The position numbers were made by a program, and so were the translations under genes. The notes below the pieces were generated by a model, which was not told the origin of the DNA, made no database searches, and saw only the letters and a list, made by a program, of their open reading frames with translations. From contig NZ_RKHG01000001.1 in NCBI RefSeq assembly GCF_003752415.1, forward strand, positions 620,001-684,000: 64,000 nucleotides of DNA. Direction: 5' to 3'. Source of the stretch: Luteococcus japonicus. GTDB taxonomy: Bacteria > Actinomycetota > Actinomycetes > Propionibacteriales > Propionibacteriaceae. Below, one piece after another: positions 17,163-26,057 of this stretch; the stretch's first letter is position 1; each line of letters opens with the position of its first letter.

Positions 17163-17599
17163 CGTGGTCTCCCGTCGAGGACGCGGTTGATCTCGACCTG
17201 ACCGGTTCCCGTGACGGGGAGCCAGTCGATGCCGAGCAGGGTGAGGAAACGGCACTCGTAGTCACCGGTGGCCGTCACCGACACGGTGGTCGCGCCGACG
17301 GTGGTGGTCCCGGTGTATCCGGCGGCGGTGAGGTAGCCGTCGGCGGCGGCGCTCACCCGGGCGGGGTCGGGGGTGAGGGTGCCGGTGGTGGCCAGCGCGT
17401 CGAGTTCGACCTGTTGGCCGCCGGTACGGGCGGCTTCGAAGGCGACCTGCCGGGCACGCTGCTCGGCCGCGACATGCCCGGCCAGGTCGACGCCCAGGCC
17501 GAGGACCAGCATCATGCACAGGCTGGCCAGCACAGCCCAGGTGCTGATGGAGCCCCGCTCATCGCGCACCGGCTTGGTGCGGCGTGCTGTCGCGGTCAT
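17159..17599 (-). CDS. TadE/TadG-like pseudopilin, third in the cluster
   Basis: This 146-aa protein begins with a short basic leader ending DERGSIS, then a hydrophobic helix TWAVLASLCMMLVLGLGVDL, the layout of TadE/TadG-type minor pilins. The C-terminal part is a Thr/Val-rich secreted domain with a single Cys in DYECRFL. ATG 17599 overlaps the previous stop (ATGA), and its own stop overlaps the start of the LysM-BTAD gene. It likely sits in the membrane as a minor component of the Flp-type pilus. Confidence 0.78.
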   Translation of the reverse strand: MTATARRTKPVRDERGSISTWAVLASLCMMLVLGLGVDLAGHVAAEQRARQVAFEAARTGGQQVELDALATTGTLTPDPARVSAAADGYLTAAGYTGTTTVGATTVSVTATGDYECRFLTLLGIDWLPVTGTGQVEINRVLDGRPR

Positions 17600-18027
17600 C
17601 GTCGGACCCGGAACACGTCCAGCGGTGAGCTGGCCTGTCGGGTGATGGTGATGCTGCCGGGCAGCCCGGGCAACGCGATGTCGGACAGGTTCACCTGACA
17701 CGTCACGGTGGCCTGCAGGCTGGCCGGGGTACCGACGGGAACCGCGAAGCCGGCGACATCGACCTCGACGCGCGCCGGTTGGCAGTCGAGCTGGTGGCTG
17801 GTCAGCGTCGCCTGGGCGGCGGTGGTGGCGCGGCTGGTGGCGCTGGCCGCATCCCGTGCCAGCGAGCCGCTGCGAGCCGCTTCGGCCGCGGCGGCATCGA
17901 CGTGCTGCCGGGCCACCTCGATGCGCCCCAAGGCGATGACCAGGCCGAGGAACAGGCAGAAGGCCGGCACCACCAGGACGGCCTCCAAAGTGGCCGAACC
18001 CCGCTCACCCCGTCCGCTGCGGCTCAT
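17596..18027 (-). CDS. TadE-like pseudopilin, second in the cluster
   Basis: The 143-aa protein has the leader SGRGERGSATLEAVLVVPAF followed by a hydrophobic helix (CLFLGLVIALGRI) and a helical stretch rich in Ala and Arg. This matches the TadE-like domain, in which a Glu follows the RGS(A/I)T start of the helix. Two Cys residues (LDCQPA and VTCQVN) in the exported part could form a disulfide. It overlaps both neighbours by 4 bp. Confidence 0.8.
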   Translation of the reverse strand: MSRSGRGERGSATLEAVLVVPAFCLFLGLVIALGRIEVARQHVDAAAAEAARSGSLARDAASATSRATTAAQATLTSHQLDCQPARVEVDVAGFAVPVGTPASLQATVTCQVNLSDIALPGLPGSITITRQASSPLDVFRVRR

Positions 18028-18422
18028 GTGAGTTCCTCCCACGTCATCGACGCCGACCGGATCACCGGCAACTCCAGCCCCGGGACGAGGGCCAGGCATC
18101 GACCGGTGACCGTGGCGTGGGGGCCGGTGACGTCCCCGGTGACGGTGACCTGGGCGTGTTCGAGGCCGCCGTGGGACTGCTCCAACGCCGTCTGGGCACG
18201 TTGCGTCCCGGTGGCCTGCCAGTCGTGGTCCTTGGCGCTGGCAGCGGCCCGGGCAGCGTCCTGCGCTGCGGCCGAGGCGATGGACGCGGCGTAGTAGTAG
18301 AGGGCCGCCTGGACGCCGACGATGACCAGCAGCAACAGTGCCGGCATCAGCACGACCATCTCGAGGGTGGCCGAGCCGCGCTCGTCTCGCCGCGGCACCC
18401 GGCCCCGACGACCCCGGGTCAC
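18024..18422 (-). CDS. TadE-like pseudopilin, first in the cluster
   Basis: The 132-aa protein has leader RRDERGSATLEMVVLMPALL and one TM helix ending QAALYYYAAS, then an Ala-rich helix and a beta-rich domain. GTG 18422 overlaps the flp stop (GTGA). The longer open frame to 18665 would run in another frame over flp and is rejected as a start. Confidence 0.8.
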   Translation of the reverse strand: MTRGRRGRVPRRDERGSATLEMVVLMPALLLLVIVGVQAALYYYAASIASAAAQDAARAAASAKDHDWQATGTQRAQTALEQSHGGLEHAQVTVTGDVTGPHATVTGRCLALVPGLELPVIRSASMTWEELT

Positions 18423-18631
18423 TTGATCTTGCCGACTTCCTTCTTGACGAATGCGGTGATGGCGGCCACCACGATGCCGACCAGCGCGATGATCGCGACC
18501 GCCCACAGCGCCTGCTCGATCGTGATCGAGCCCCGCTCGTCCCGCCGCCGGGCCAGCACCTGCTGCTGGTGCCCCAGCAGGGTCTCCACCCGGTAGCCCA
18601 GCGTCAACCAGATTCCCAGAATGTGCTGCAT
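18419..18631 (-). CDS. Flp-like pilin or small pilus protein
   Basis: This 70-aa protein has an unusually long N-terminal part (MQHILGIWLTLGYRVETLLG), then RRRDERGSITIEQALWAVAI and a single hydrophobic helix (AIIALVGIVVAAITAFV) ending in a basic tail. The RGS-x-T-x-E pattern followed by one helix is that of Flp/TadE pilins cut by a prepilin peptidase. AAAGGA lies 9 bases before the ATG at 18631. It heads the pilin sub-operon, after a gap containing a hairpin. No prepilin peptidase gene is in this window. Confidence 0.7.
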   Translation of the reverse strand: MQHILGIWLTLGYRVETLLGHQQQVLARRRDERGSITIEQALWAVAIIALVGIVVAAITAFVKKEVGKIK

Positions 18632-18721
18632 CGTCGTGTTCCTTTCGTCGATTCCAACAAGCCACCAGGACGGCCCTGGTGACCCCAGATCTGTCACAGG
18701 GGAATGCACAACTCGGGGGGA

Positions 18722-18740
18722 GCCACCCGTGATGGGTGGC
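18722..18740. terminator. Hairpin between tadC and flp
   Basis: GCCACCC-GTGAT-GGGTGGC forms a perfect 7-bp stem. It lies in the only sizeable gap (18632-18758) of the Tad cluster, so it could attenuate read-through from tadC and let the pilin genes be expressed at another level. There is no T-run. Confidence 0.45.
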
Positions 18741-18758
18741 GCGGAGGGGTGTGTGGTG

Positions 18759-19673
18759 TCAGGTGATGCCGACCACCCTCAACAAGGCCGGGACGATGAG
18801 GATGGTGATGAACGTGATGCCCAGCGCGCTCATGGGGATGGTCAGCTTCTCGCCGACCGCGTTGGCGTGGGTCAGGTCCTGGCTCAACAGCGCCGAGCGC
18901 ATCGACGCGGAACGGGCCCGCAGCTGGCTGTAGATCTGGCTGCCCTCCTCACCCGACAGTCGCAGGATGTCGGCCAGGTCAGCCAGCTCGGCCAGACCGA
19001 GCTCGTGGGACAGTCGCCGCAGAGCCTCCCACGGCGGCTCACCCGTCCACCGCGAGAAGGCCAACTCCTCCCGCAACCGGACGAAGACCCACGAATCGCC
19101 CACCTCGGCGGCAGCCTCCATCGCCTGCCGGGTCCCCGAACCGGAGTTGCGCTCCAACGCAATCAGTTCGATGTAGGCGCCCAAGGCGCGGTTGAACTCC
19201 GTGCGGGCCCGGCCCGCATCGTCGACCACATTCCAGTTCGGGATGAAGAAGAACACCACCCCCGCTGCCAGGCTCGCCATCACCGGTACCACCACCGGCA
19301 GCGGCAACCCCATCACCGCGAACAGGCTCGACAGCAGCGCCGGCGCCATCATCCCCAACATCGCGAAGGCCACCTTCTCCCCGAAGAACCGCGCCTGGCT
19401 GATCCGCAACAACGCCAACTGCTGGGTGGGCACCACACCCCACCACCCAGCTGGCAGCGTGCGCATCGCCCACCGCCCCAGACGCTCGACACCACCGACC
19501 GCCCGAACCTGACCCCCACCCGTGGCAGGTGTCTGGGTGGACTGGGCTGACAACCGGACGACCGCGTCGTGGGCATCGACCTGCACCGGCGCCAACCGCC
19601 ACACCAAGGCCGAGACCCCGGCGCCGATGCTCAACCCGCCCAGCAGCGCCAGCTGCAGACCCGTCGTGCTCAT
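18759..19673 (-). CDS. tadC: TadC-like type II secretion F domain protein
   Basis: This 304-aa membrane platform protein has an N-terminal TM helix (LALLGGLSIGAGVSALVW), two mid TM helices (FAMLGMMAPALLSSLF and VVVPVMASLAAGVVFFFIP), a GspF/T2SSF domain containing SGEEGSQIYSQLRARSASMR, and a last TM helix ITFITILIVPALLRV. ATG 19673 overlaps the end of tadB. With TadB it forms the inner platform that couples the CpaF ATPase to pilin assembly. Confidence 0.82.
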   Translation of the reverse strand: MSTTGLQLALLGGLSIGAGVSALVWRLAPVQVDAHDAVVRLSAQSTQTPATGGGQVRAVGGVERLGRWAMRTLPAGWWGVVPTQQLALLRISQARFFGEKVAFAMLGMMAPALLSSLFAVMGLPLPVVVPVMASLAAGVVFFFIPNWNVVDDAGRARTEFNRALGAYIELIALERNSGSGTRQAMEAAAEVGDSWVFVRLREELAFSRWTGEPPWEALRRLSHELGLAELADLADILRLSGEEGSQIYSQLRARSASMRSALLSQDLTHANAVGEKLTIPMSALGITFITILIVPALLRVVGIT

Positions 19674-20527
19674 CGCACCTGCTCCTTCGCCACCGATGCC
19701 CCCAGGAACCGTGGGATCGCGTCCCCGGCAGCCATGCGCCGCATCCACACCAACACCGCCACATAGACCCCGAGCAGGACCGCCAGCACCACTTGTCCGA
19801 TCGGTGTCTTGTACGGGGCGACGTAGCTTCCCGACATCGCCAACACCGTCAGCGCGCACACGGTGATGACCGTCACCCACCGGGCCGTCGCCCGCGGCTT
19901 GGCACGGTCGGCCTCCACCTGCCTGCGGGCCCGCACATCAGCCGCCACCGACTCGGCCAGGCTCTCCAACACCGCCGCCACACCCGGACCACGCCGGCGC
20001 GCTGCCAACAGCAGGTTGGCCGCCACCAGGTCCCCGGTCGGGTCGTCCAGCTCGTCGGCGAACAACCGCAACGCCTCCGAAGTCGACCACCGCGCCCGCA
20101 GCCGGGCCACCAGCCGCGACACCTCCGGACGGATCGGCTCCGGCGCCGACCGCAACGTCGCGATCAACGCCTGCTCCAACCCCGCACCCACCGTCATGAT
20201 CCCCGACAGCGACCGGGTCCACTCCTCCATCGCCTCCAACCGCTCGATCCGCGCCGCCGCTGGAGGGGCCGACACCAACGCCGGCAACCCCGCCACCGCC
20301 AACGGCACCACCACGACCGCGATCAACCAGCCCGACACGAGCGCCACCACCACACCAGCCACCAGCCCGACACCGACTGCCAGCCGGGCACGCCGCGACC
20401 ACCGCCGCAGGGTGCGGCCCCGTCGCGGACGTCCCGTGGCAACCGGCGACGGCCGCAGCCCCCACACCACACCCAGCAGACCGGCGACGATCATCGCCCC
20501 CGCGACGGCGGGCACCAGCAGCGTCAC
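19670..20527 (-). CDS. tadB: TadB-like type II secretion F domain protein
   Basis: The 285-aa protein has TM helices at the N-terminus (AVAGAMIVAGLLGVVWG), in the middle (LAVGVGLVAGVVVALVSGWL), and near the C-terminus (WVTVITVCALTVLAMSG and IGQVVLAVLLGVYVAVLVW). A T2SSF-like helical domain between them carries LARRRGPGVAAVLESLAESV-type sequence. The start is GTG at 20527, overlapping the cpaF stop as GTGA. It pairs with TadC. Confidence 0.82.
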   Translation of the reverse strand: MTLLVPAVAGAMIVAGLLGVVWGLRPSPVATGRPRRGRTLRRWSRRARLAVGVGLVAGVVVALVSGWLIAVVVVPLAVAGLPALVSAPPAAARIERLEAMEEWTRSLSGIMTVGAGLEQALIATLRSAPEPIRPEVSRLVARLRARWSTSEALRLFADELDDPTGDLVAANLLLAARRRGPGVAAVLESLAESVAADVRARRQVEADRAKPRATARWVTVITVCALTVLAMSGSYVAPYKTPIGQVVLAVLLGVYVAVLVWMRRMAAGDAIPRFLGASVAKEQVR

Positions 20528-22102
20528 AGCACACCTGCCTGGCTCTCAGCCCGGTAGCCGTCCAGATCGAACCCGAAACGGGCCAGGTCGTCGTACTCCT
20601 CCGGCAGGCCCGGCACCGCCCGTATCGTCCTCGACCCCGACTCGCACCCGAACACCGGCACCAGCGCATAGCCCTTGGCCTTCTCCCCCGGCCCCAACAC
20701 ACAGATCTGCGAGGTCCAGCGCTGCTTGCCCCGCTCACTGGTGCGGGCATCGACGTGCACGATCACGTCCAACGACTGCGCCAACGCCCGCACCGCATAG
20801 TCGTAGGTCACATGGGCGCCGGCCTTCATCGCACACGTCACCAGCTTGTTGACCGTGTCCTCACAACTACGGGCATGCGTCGTCGACAACGATCCCGTCC
20901 CCGACTGCATCGCCTCCAGCATCGCCAGCACCTCACGACCCCGCACCTCACCCACGATCTGGCGCGACAGGTTGAACCGGTACGAGTCGTACAAGGCGTC
21001 ATCGATGCTGAACTCCCCCGCCCGACGCCCCGAGGCCGTCATCTCCCCACCCGGCCGGGCCTCCCACGCGTGGACGATCGGATGCCGCTCCCGCATCTCG
21101 TGCAGGTGCAGCTCGTACTCGGTCTCGAAGGTGCCGATCGCCTCATCCGGGCCGATCTCGGCACACAACGCGCGCACCATCGTCGTCTTGCCCGCACCCT
21201 GCGCCCCCGCCACCACGATCGAACGACGCGACCGCACCGCCGCCCGCAGGAACGACGCCGCCGTCGCCGACAACGACCCCAGCCCCACCAGGTCGTCCAA
21301 GGTCACCTGCTGCAACCGGTGACGACGGATCACCACCGACGGTCGAGGCGTCACCCACGCCGTCGCCGCCAACCGCGCCCCACCATCCAGCCGCAGGTGC
21401 AGCCGAGGCTCCGCCTCACTGAACTGCCGCGCATTCGCCTCCGACCGAGACGCCACGAAGACCAGGAAGTCGATCAACTCCTGGTCACTGTCGGCCACCG
21501 CAGGACCCGCCACCACCCGACCATCGGCATACTCCAGCCACACCACATCACAGCCCTGGATGATGATGTTCTCCACCCGCTCGTCATCAACCAACGGCTG
21601 CAACCTGCCGAGCCGGAACAACGCATCGAAGACCGCCTGCGCCACCCGCTGCTCACCCGACGGCGACAACGTCCGCACACCCGCACGAGCCTGCTGCGCC
21701 ACCTCCTCGACCACCAGATCAGCAATGATCCGCCGCCCCAGCCGGTGCTGCTCGGCCACCGACGTCGCCGACGACCCCTCCAACGCCCGCATCAACTGCC
21801 CCGACGCAGCCACCCGCAACGCGCGCACCAACTCCCAATCCAACTCCCCCTCCACCGCAGCACCGGCCCGACCCTCCGGCACCGTCGGGCACCGTGTCGG
21901 CCACGGTTGCTGGGGGCGTCGCGGGGCGCAGGTTGGCCGGTGCCGCAGCGGCACGGATCCGCTCCACCGACGCCGAACCCCGCACCAGCGAGAACGTCGA
22001 CCGCCGACGCCCCGCCGACGCGACCGGTGAGTCCGTCTGGAACAAAGGCAACCTCGACAGATCCGAAGCCTCCAGCTCCCGCTCATCGACCCGCTCGTTC
22101 AT
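20524..22102 (-). pseudogene. cpaF: CpaF/TadA-type secretion ATPase with a frameshift near its N-terminus
   Basis: The conserved ATPase core is intact and in one frame: VVAGAQGAGKTTMVRAL (Walker A), ETEYELHLHEMRERHP (Asp/His boxes), GEVRGREVLAMLEAMQSG (Walker B) and STTHARSCEDTV. The first 70 residues (ATG 22102, MNERVDERELEASDLSRLPL...) lie in another frame. The frames meet at a 10-bp near-perfect tandem duplication (21876-21895). Deleting one copy gives ADTVPEGRAGAAVEGE and one frame of 523 codons. The start overlaps the tadZ stop (TGATG). A shorter active ATPase could arise from the GTG that encodes VEGELDWELV just after the break, since the core is complete. It would power Flp pilus assembly. 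Confidence 0.8.
21876..21895 (+). repeat. 10-bp imperfect tandem duplication in cpaF
   Basis: CCGGCACCGT is followed by CGGGCACCGT, differing at one position. The extra 10 bp shift the cpaF frame by one. Confidence 0.8.
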
Positions 22103-22878
22103 CACGCCTCCTCCAGCACCGTCGACGGATCCTGCGCGCTCGCTGCCGAACGGATCGCCGTTCCCAGCGCGTCCAGCGAGCGATGCCACCGACCCAACGC
22201 CCGGCCCGAGACCTTCTCCCCACGACTCACACTGGCCGCAGCCCGCGGATCCCAACACACGCTCCCGAAGCCGGGCAGCCCCACCGCCTTGGCCACCTCC
22301 CGCAGTCCGTAGGGACGGCCCGGGCCCACCACCACGCAGCCCACCGTCCCGGCACCCGTGCCCGCAGCAGCCGCCTCCGCCCAGGCCAGCCCCCACTGCC
22401 GGGCAGCCGACAACTCCGGCAGCCCACTGCCACAGACCAACAGCGCCAGATCAGCCGACTCCACCAACGCCGTCGCTGAATGGGCCATCCCCAACCGTCC
22501 CGCGTCGATGATCACGTCCTGCCCCGACGCCTCCAGCGCTCGCAGCTCGGAGGCCAACGGACGCCACAACTCCCGCAGACTGCCCGCCTGCACGTGTGAC
22601 CGGGGCCCCACCAGCACCGACGCGTTCGTGCCTTCGAGCACCAGCAGCGATGTCGGCAACGCCTCACCCAGCCGGCCCTCACGCTGCGCCAGTACCAGCT
22701 GCACCATCGCATCCGGATGCGCCACCGCACCCTGGAACAACCCCGCCAACACCGGCGAACCACCCACCGGGTCGGCATCCACCAACACCACCGGACGCGG
22801 CCACCGCATCGCCAACCCCAACGCCGTCGTCGTCACGCCCGGAGCACCCGAAGCCGAGGCCAACACCACCAGAGCCAT
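22102..22878 (-). CDS. TadZ/CpaE-like P-loop ATPase
   Basis: This 258-aa MinD/ParA-type protein has a deviant P-loop (ASGAPGVTTTALGLAM, residues 9-24), VVLVDADPVGG as the A' motif, and DVIIDAGRLG as the third Asp motif. The canonical Gly-Lys of ParA is replaced by Gly-Val (APGVTTT), as is common in TadZ and Rv3660c-like proteins. It likely positions the pilus machine at the membrane. It overlaps both neighbours, the SAF gene upstream and cpaF downstream. Confidence 0.78.
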   Translation of the reverse strand: MALVVLASASGAPGVTTTALGLAMRWPRPVVLVDADPVGGSPVLAGLFQGAVAHPDAMVQLVLAQREGRLGEALPTSLLVLEGTNASVLVGPRSHVQAGSLRELWRPLASELRALEASGQDVIIDAGRLGMAHSATALVESADLALLVCGSGLPELSAARQWGLAWAEAAAAGTGAGTVGCVVVGPGRPYGLREVAKAVGLPGFGSVCWDPRAAASVSRGEKVSGRALGRWHRSLDALGTAIRSAASAQDPSTVLEEA

Positions 22879-23546
22879 CAGCCCTCCCGCGCATCGACCA
22901 CGAGGGCCACCTTGCCGCTGGCCGAGCGAGCCGCCAGCTCCGGCGCCTGCTGCTCAGCCACCTCCACACTCACACTGATCCGCCCCGACACATCCGCAGC
23001 ATCGACCTGCACCACCGACGCCGTGAACACCCGAACGTCCTGGGCCACCACATCGCCCTGCTGGCCAGGCGTCGACACCACCCGCACCCGATCGCCCACC
23101 CACAGCGGCTGCGACGGCAACTGGCCCGGAGCCAATGCCAAGCCCACCACCGACATCCCCTTGTGCGGCGCCACATCCTGCGTGACCCCGGGCGGCACCA
23201 TCAACTGCCCCGCCTGCAGATCCACCGCAGCACGCTGACCCACCAAGGCCTCCAACCCGTCCGCTGGCACCGTCGCCAACGCCGGATCAACCCCCACCCG
23301 GACCACCTCCAGGTCCGACGCCGAGATCACCGACCCCCGCGCCACGTCTTGCCGCACCCCCACCACCGGCTGCGCCGAACCCAGGCTCGAGTACGTCCAC
23401 ACCGACAACAACGCCCCCAGCACCACCAGCGCCACCGACACCGCCACCAACGCAGGACGCCGCCGCATCCGCACCCCCGCCGCTGCGGGCGTCACCCTGG
23501 CCGCAGCCTGCGGCGCCTCCACACCAGCCGTCTGCGTCGCGGTCAT
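22878..23546 (-). CDS. SAF-domain protein, CpaB/RcpC-like
   Basis: This 222-aa protein has one N-terminal TM helix (LVAVSVALVVLGALLSVWTYS, residues 32-52) followed by an SAF domain (VGVRQDVARGSVISASDLEV) and a second extracytoplasmic domain ending VALVVDAREG. In Tad systems CpaB/RcpC proteins with this layout support pilus assembly at the envelope. ATG 23546 overlaps the stop of the PKD-like gene. Confidence 0.78.
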   Translation of the reverse strand: MTATQTAGVEAPQAAARVTPAAAGVRMRRRPALVAVSVALVVLGALLSVWTYSSLGSAQPVVGVRQDVARGSVISASDLEVVRVGVDPALATVPADGLEALVGQRAAVDLQAGQLMVPPGVTQDVAPHKGMSVVGLALAPGQLPSQPLWVGDRVRVVSTPGQQGDVVAQDVRVFTASVVQVDAADVSGRISVSVEVAEQQAPELAARSASGKVALVVDAREG

Positions 23547-24477
23547 CGCCCGATCACCTGGACCTCGCCCACCTCAAGCACCCGATCCGTCGTGAAATCC
23601 ATCGCGATACTCCCCGTCTGCCCGCCCGACGCCGTCCAATCAACAGCCCAGAAGGACGTCGCCCTGATCGTGTACGCCCCCCGCTGCGAATATGTATGGC
23701 CACAATCCGGCGACGACTTTCCGCCATCCCCAGGCCCGAACACCGACCCCGCCGTCGTGCACGTCACGGCCTGGCCGTCGCCCATCTGCCACACCACCCG
23801 CTTCACCTTCGCCGTGGCCGACACCGTCACGCCCCGCTCGCTCAAGCTGCGGGTCTGCGGGCCAAACGTCTGCGCCGACGGATTCTCAACCCACATCCAC
23901 ACCGGCAACCCCACCGTCCCCACCACACCGGGACGATCCTCCGGAGCCATCCCCACATCAATCGCCCGCAAATTCATCTGCGCCACCAATTGCTTCGCCA
24001 ACACCGCAGGATCCGGCGGCGCCGCCACGCCAGCCGGCTGCGCCGCCGACCAGAACGAGTGGACGTGCCCGCCAGCCTCAACACCAGTGGTGCACATGTA
24101 GACCGCCCCATCCGTGTGCCCTTCCCAGAGCGGATGACCCGCGGGAGGTGGAGGCGTGGCCGGTTTCACGTAGCACTGCCGCTCGTTGGACCAGTAGCCG
24201 GCGCTGCTGGTGCACGGGACCGGGGAACCCGACCGGCTTGCACACGCCGCCTTACCTGGACTGGACGAGTTGCTCTTTCCCAGGTGGGTGGAAGTCTTCG
24301 TTCTCCCCGCCGGCCCAGCGGGCGTGCCTGAGAGCGAGAGCGTGACAGCACAGGATCCCGAGTAGGGGCTGTAGCGCTGGTCCGATCCGCAGCTGACGGT
24401 TCCATCTGCCCAAGCCGGCAGTGCCATCAGACTGAGCCGGTGCCTCCGAGAAGGGCCAGAACGCACCTCCTCAGCAT
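23543..24477 (-). pseudogene. Secreted PKD-like protein of the Tad cluster, signal peptide frame broken
   Basis: The main frame holds a Cys-rich N-terminal part (VSCGSDQRYSPYSGSCAVTL) and a C-terminal PKD-like domain (VWQMGDGQAVTC, CGHTYSQRGAYTIRATS). Its best start within that frame is a GTG at 24466 sitting directly on GAGGAG with no usable spacer. An ATG at 24477, overlapping the lipoprotein stop as ATGCTGA, reads MLRRCVLALLGGTGSV and then a stop. Adding one base near 24430 would join this to LMALPAWADG, a perfect signal peptide with an AWA cleavage site. One base is therefore probably missing. Function is unknown; the position suggests a surface part or adhesin of the pilus system. Confidence 0.65.
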
Positions 24478-25070
24478 GTCCCGGTGACCTTGTCCTCGGT
24501 CACGTACCAGCTGCCATCCGCGCCGTCCTGGACGACGTCCATGTCGCTTGTCACGCGCTTCGGGCCCTTGCCCCGCACAGACTTGCCGGTGGCATCAACC
24601 AGGTCCGTCCCGGACACGTCGAGGCAGTAGCGCAGCTTCCATTCACGTGCATCCGATCCCGGTGTCGCCTTCACCAGGGCCAAGGTCGACATGCCCGTCA
24701 GGTGCTGCTTCTGCGCGCGGAACTGGGAGATGTCGTACTGCCACTGCCGCAGCGCGGACGCTCGAGCGACGGTCTGCAGCTGGTCCATGTCGGACTTCGG
24801 ATCGGACGCGATGTGAGTGGTCACCTCGACGTAACGATGCACCGCGGCGTCCGCGGCGCTTGCGTTCGCGGGTGGCGTCGCGCCCGTGGATGGGCCGGCG
24901 CTCGAGGTCTGACTCGCCGCAGGCGACGGCGTGCTTGAGCCCGCGTTCGAGGGAGGCTCGGTGGTCGCGCTGGAACTCGTCCTCGGCACCTGTCCGGGCG
25001 TTCCCGAGCACGCAGCCAGGGCGAACGCCAGTGCTGTGCTTGCAATCAACTTCTTGGCACTCGTCCTCAC
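24471..25070 (-). CDS. Predicted lipoprotein, first gene of the Tad cluster
   Basis: This 199-aa protein has a signal peptide with lipobox LAAC (Cys21), a Ser/Thr/Pro-rich linker of about 50 residues, and a folded C-terminal domain (AADAAVHRYVEVTTHIASDP ... SWYVTEDKVTG). The C-terminal domain resembles the NTF2-like secreted domains often found in actinobacterial lipoproteins, but I do not recognise a named family. GTG 25070 follows AGAGGGGG. It overlaps the next gene, so it probably belongs to the pilus operon. Confidence 0.72.
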   Translation of the reverse strand: MRTSAKKLIASTALAFALAACSGTPGQVPRTSSSATTEPPSNAGSSTPSPAASQTSSAGPSTGATPPANASAADAAVHRYVEVTTHIASDPKSDMDQLQTVARASALRQWQYDISQFRAQKQHLTGMSTLALVKATPGSDAREWKLRYCLDVSGTDLVDATGKSVRGKGPKRVTSDMDVVQDGADGSWYVTEDKVTGTC

Positions 25071-25368
25071 GAGGGCCCCCTCTCGTCTGCAGCGTCATTG
25101 CCACAAGCCGAGCCGGATGTCGTGGTGCTCACCGACCCGACACTGGGGCAGCAAGCAATTCATCACTCCCCCGAGTGGGACCCATACTGCGTCATCGAGT
25201 GGTCCGACCGCCAGTGCCCATCGACACTTCCAGGTCATGCTCAAGGCCCACCAGCCGACGGGATCCCTACTGGCACAGAAGAATCAAGCCACCCCAGAAA
25301 TGACCAAAATTGTCAGCGAACAGCCGTCCCCTGAACAGCTCGCGATCCCAGGTTCGCCCTGGTGCAAC
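25071..25368. other. Promoter side of the Tad cluster, no gene supported
   Basis: A plus-strand frame at 25098-25334 exists but has no recognisable features or ribosome site. The stretch lies between the first gene of the Tad cluster and the excisionase-like gene, both on the minus strand, and presumably holds the Tad operon promoter. Confidence 0.4.
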
Positions 25369-25554
25369 TCATGACGCACGCCAAACCAAGGCGTCCACGT
25401 CTGCCCGCTGGACGCGGATCAGTCGATCCCCAATCCGGTAGCTCGGTAGTCGGCCGTCGGCAATCATTCGCCGCACTGTCCGTGGGCAGACACCAAGCCG
25501 ACGAGCGGCCGACTGCACACTCTCCACATCAACCATGCGCTGCTCTGCATTCAT
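25369..25554 (-). CDS. Excisionase/MerR-like helix-turn-helix protein
   Basis: The 61-aa protein is a single winged HTH of the excisionase type: VESVQSAARRLGVCPRTVRR, then MIADGRLPSYRIGDRLIRV and DVDALVW. This is the usual DNA-binding excision factor fold of integrative elements, though chromosomal regulators share it. It lies about 240 bp from tRNA-Pro with no integrase nearby, so it may be a relic of an element integrated at the tRNA. The start could also be ATG 25590 or 25536. Confidence 0.7.
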   Translation of the reverse strand: MNAEQRMVDVESVQSAARRLGVCPRTVRRMIADGRLPSYRIGDRLIRVQRADVDALVWRAS

Positions 25555-25750
25555 GCCCACCCAACAACCTCGGCACAGATTAGTGCCCACGCGACCTGGT
25601 CAGGAGACCTCGCAGACGCTGGTCGCGGCAGGGGAAACACAAGTCACGAACCGCGGAGAAACGCCTAGTCGCAAGAGGGGAACGCAGGCGTCGAATGCAG
25701 GTGCGAACCGGGTCCTGTAATCTCAATAGGGCACGTATAGGGCACGAAGA
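25555..25750. other. Short intergenic stretch with a direct repeat
   Basis: The sequence TAGGGCACG occurs twice around 25727-25747. No gene is supported. It lies downstream of the tRNA-Pro gene, where an integration site remnant could be expected. Confidence 0.35.
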
Positions 25751-25788
25751 AGGGGCTTGTCAGAGCAAACTAGCTCTGACAAGCCCCT
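25751..25788 (-). terminator. Strong hairpin downstream of tRNA-Pro
   Basis: A perfect 16-bp stem (25751-25766 and 25773-25788) with a 6-base loop AAACTA lies just past the 3' end of the tRNA gene. It fits a tRNA transcript terminator. Confidence 0.75.
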
Positions 25789-25795
25789 CAGGACG

Positions 25796-25869
<74 letters not shown>

Positions 25870-26057
25870 TCCAGGTCGTTTCCGACCCGAGAAAGAACAG
25901 TACCGGATTGCCGTCGGCTACGCCAATCCGAGGGCAATCCACGTCAATCACTGAATGATTGAAGAGCCAACCCCAGTCCACACGGCAAAGGCCAGTGGTC
26001 GGACCATGAGCCGGGTCCCAGCGCAGCCGCAGGGCGAAGCCAACGAAAGGTGCAGCA

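Noticed and set aside
25098-25334. A 78-residue plus-strand frame
   Set aside because: It has no ribosome site, no family resemblance and odd composition, and it lies in the likely promoter region of the Tad operon.
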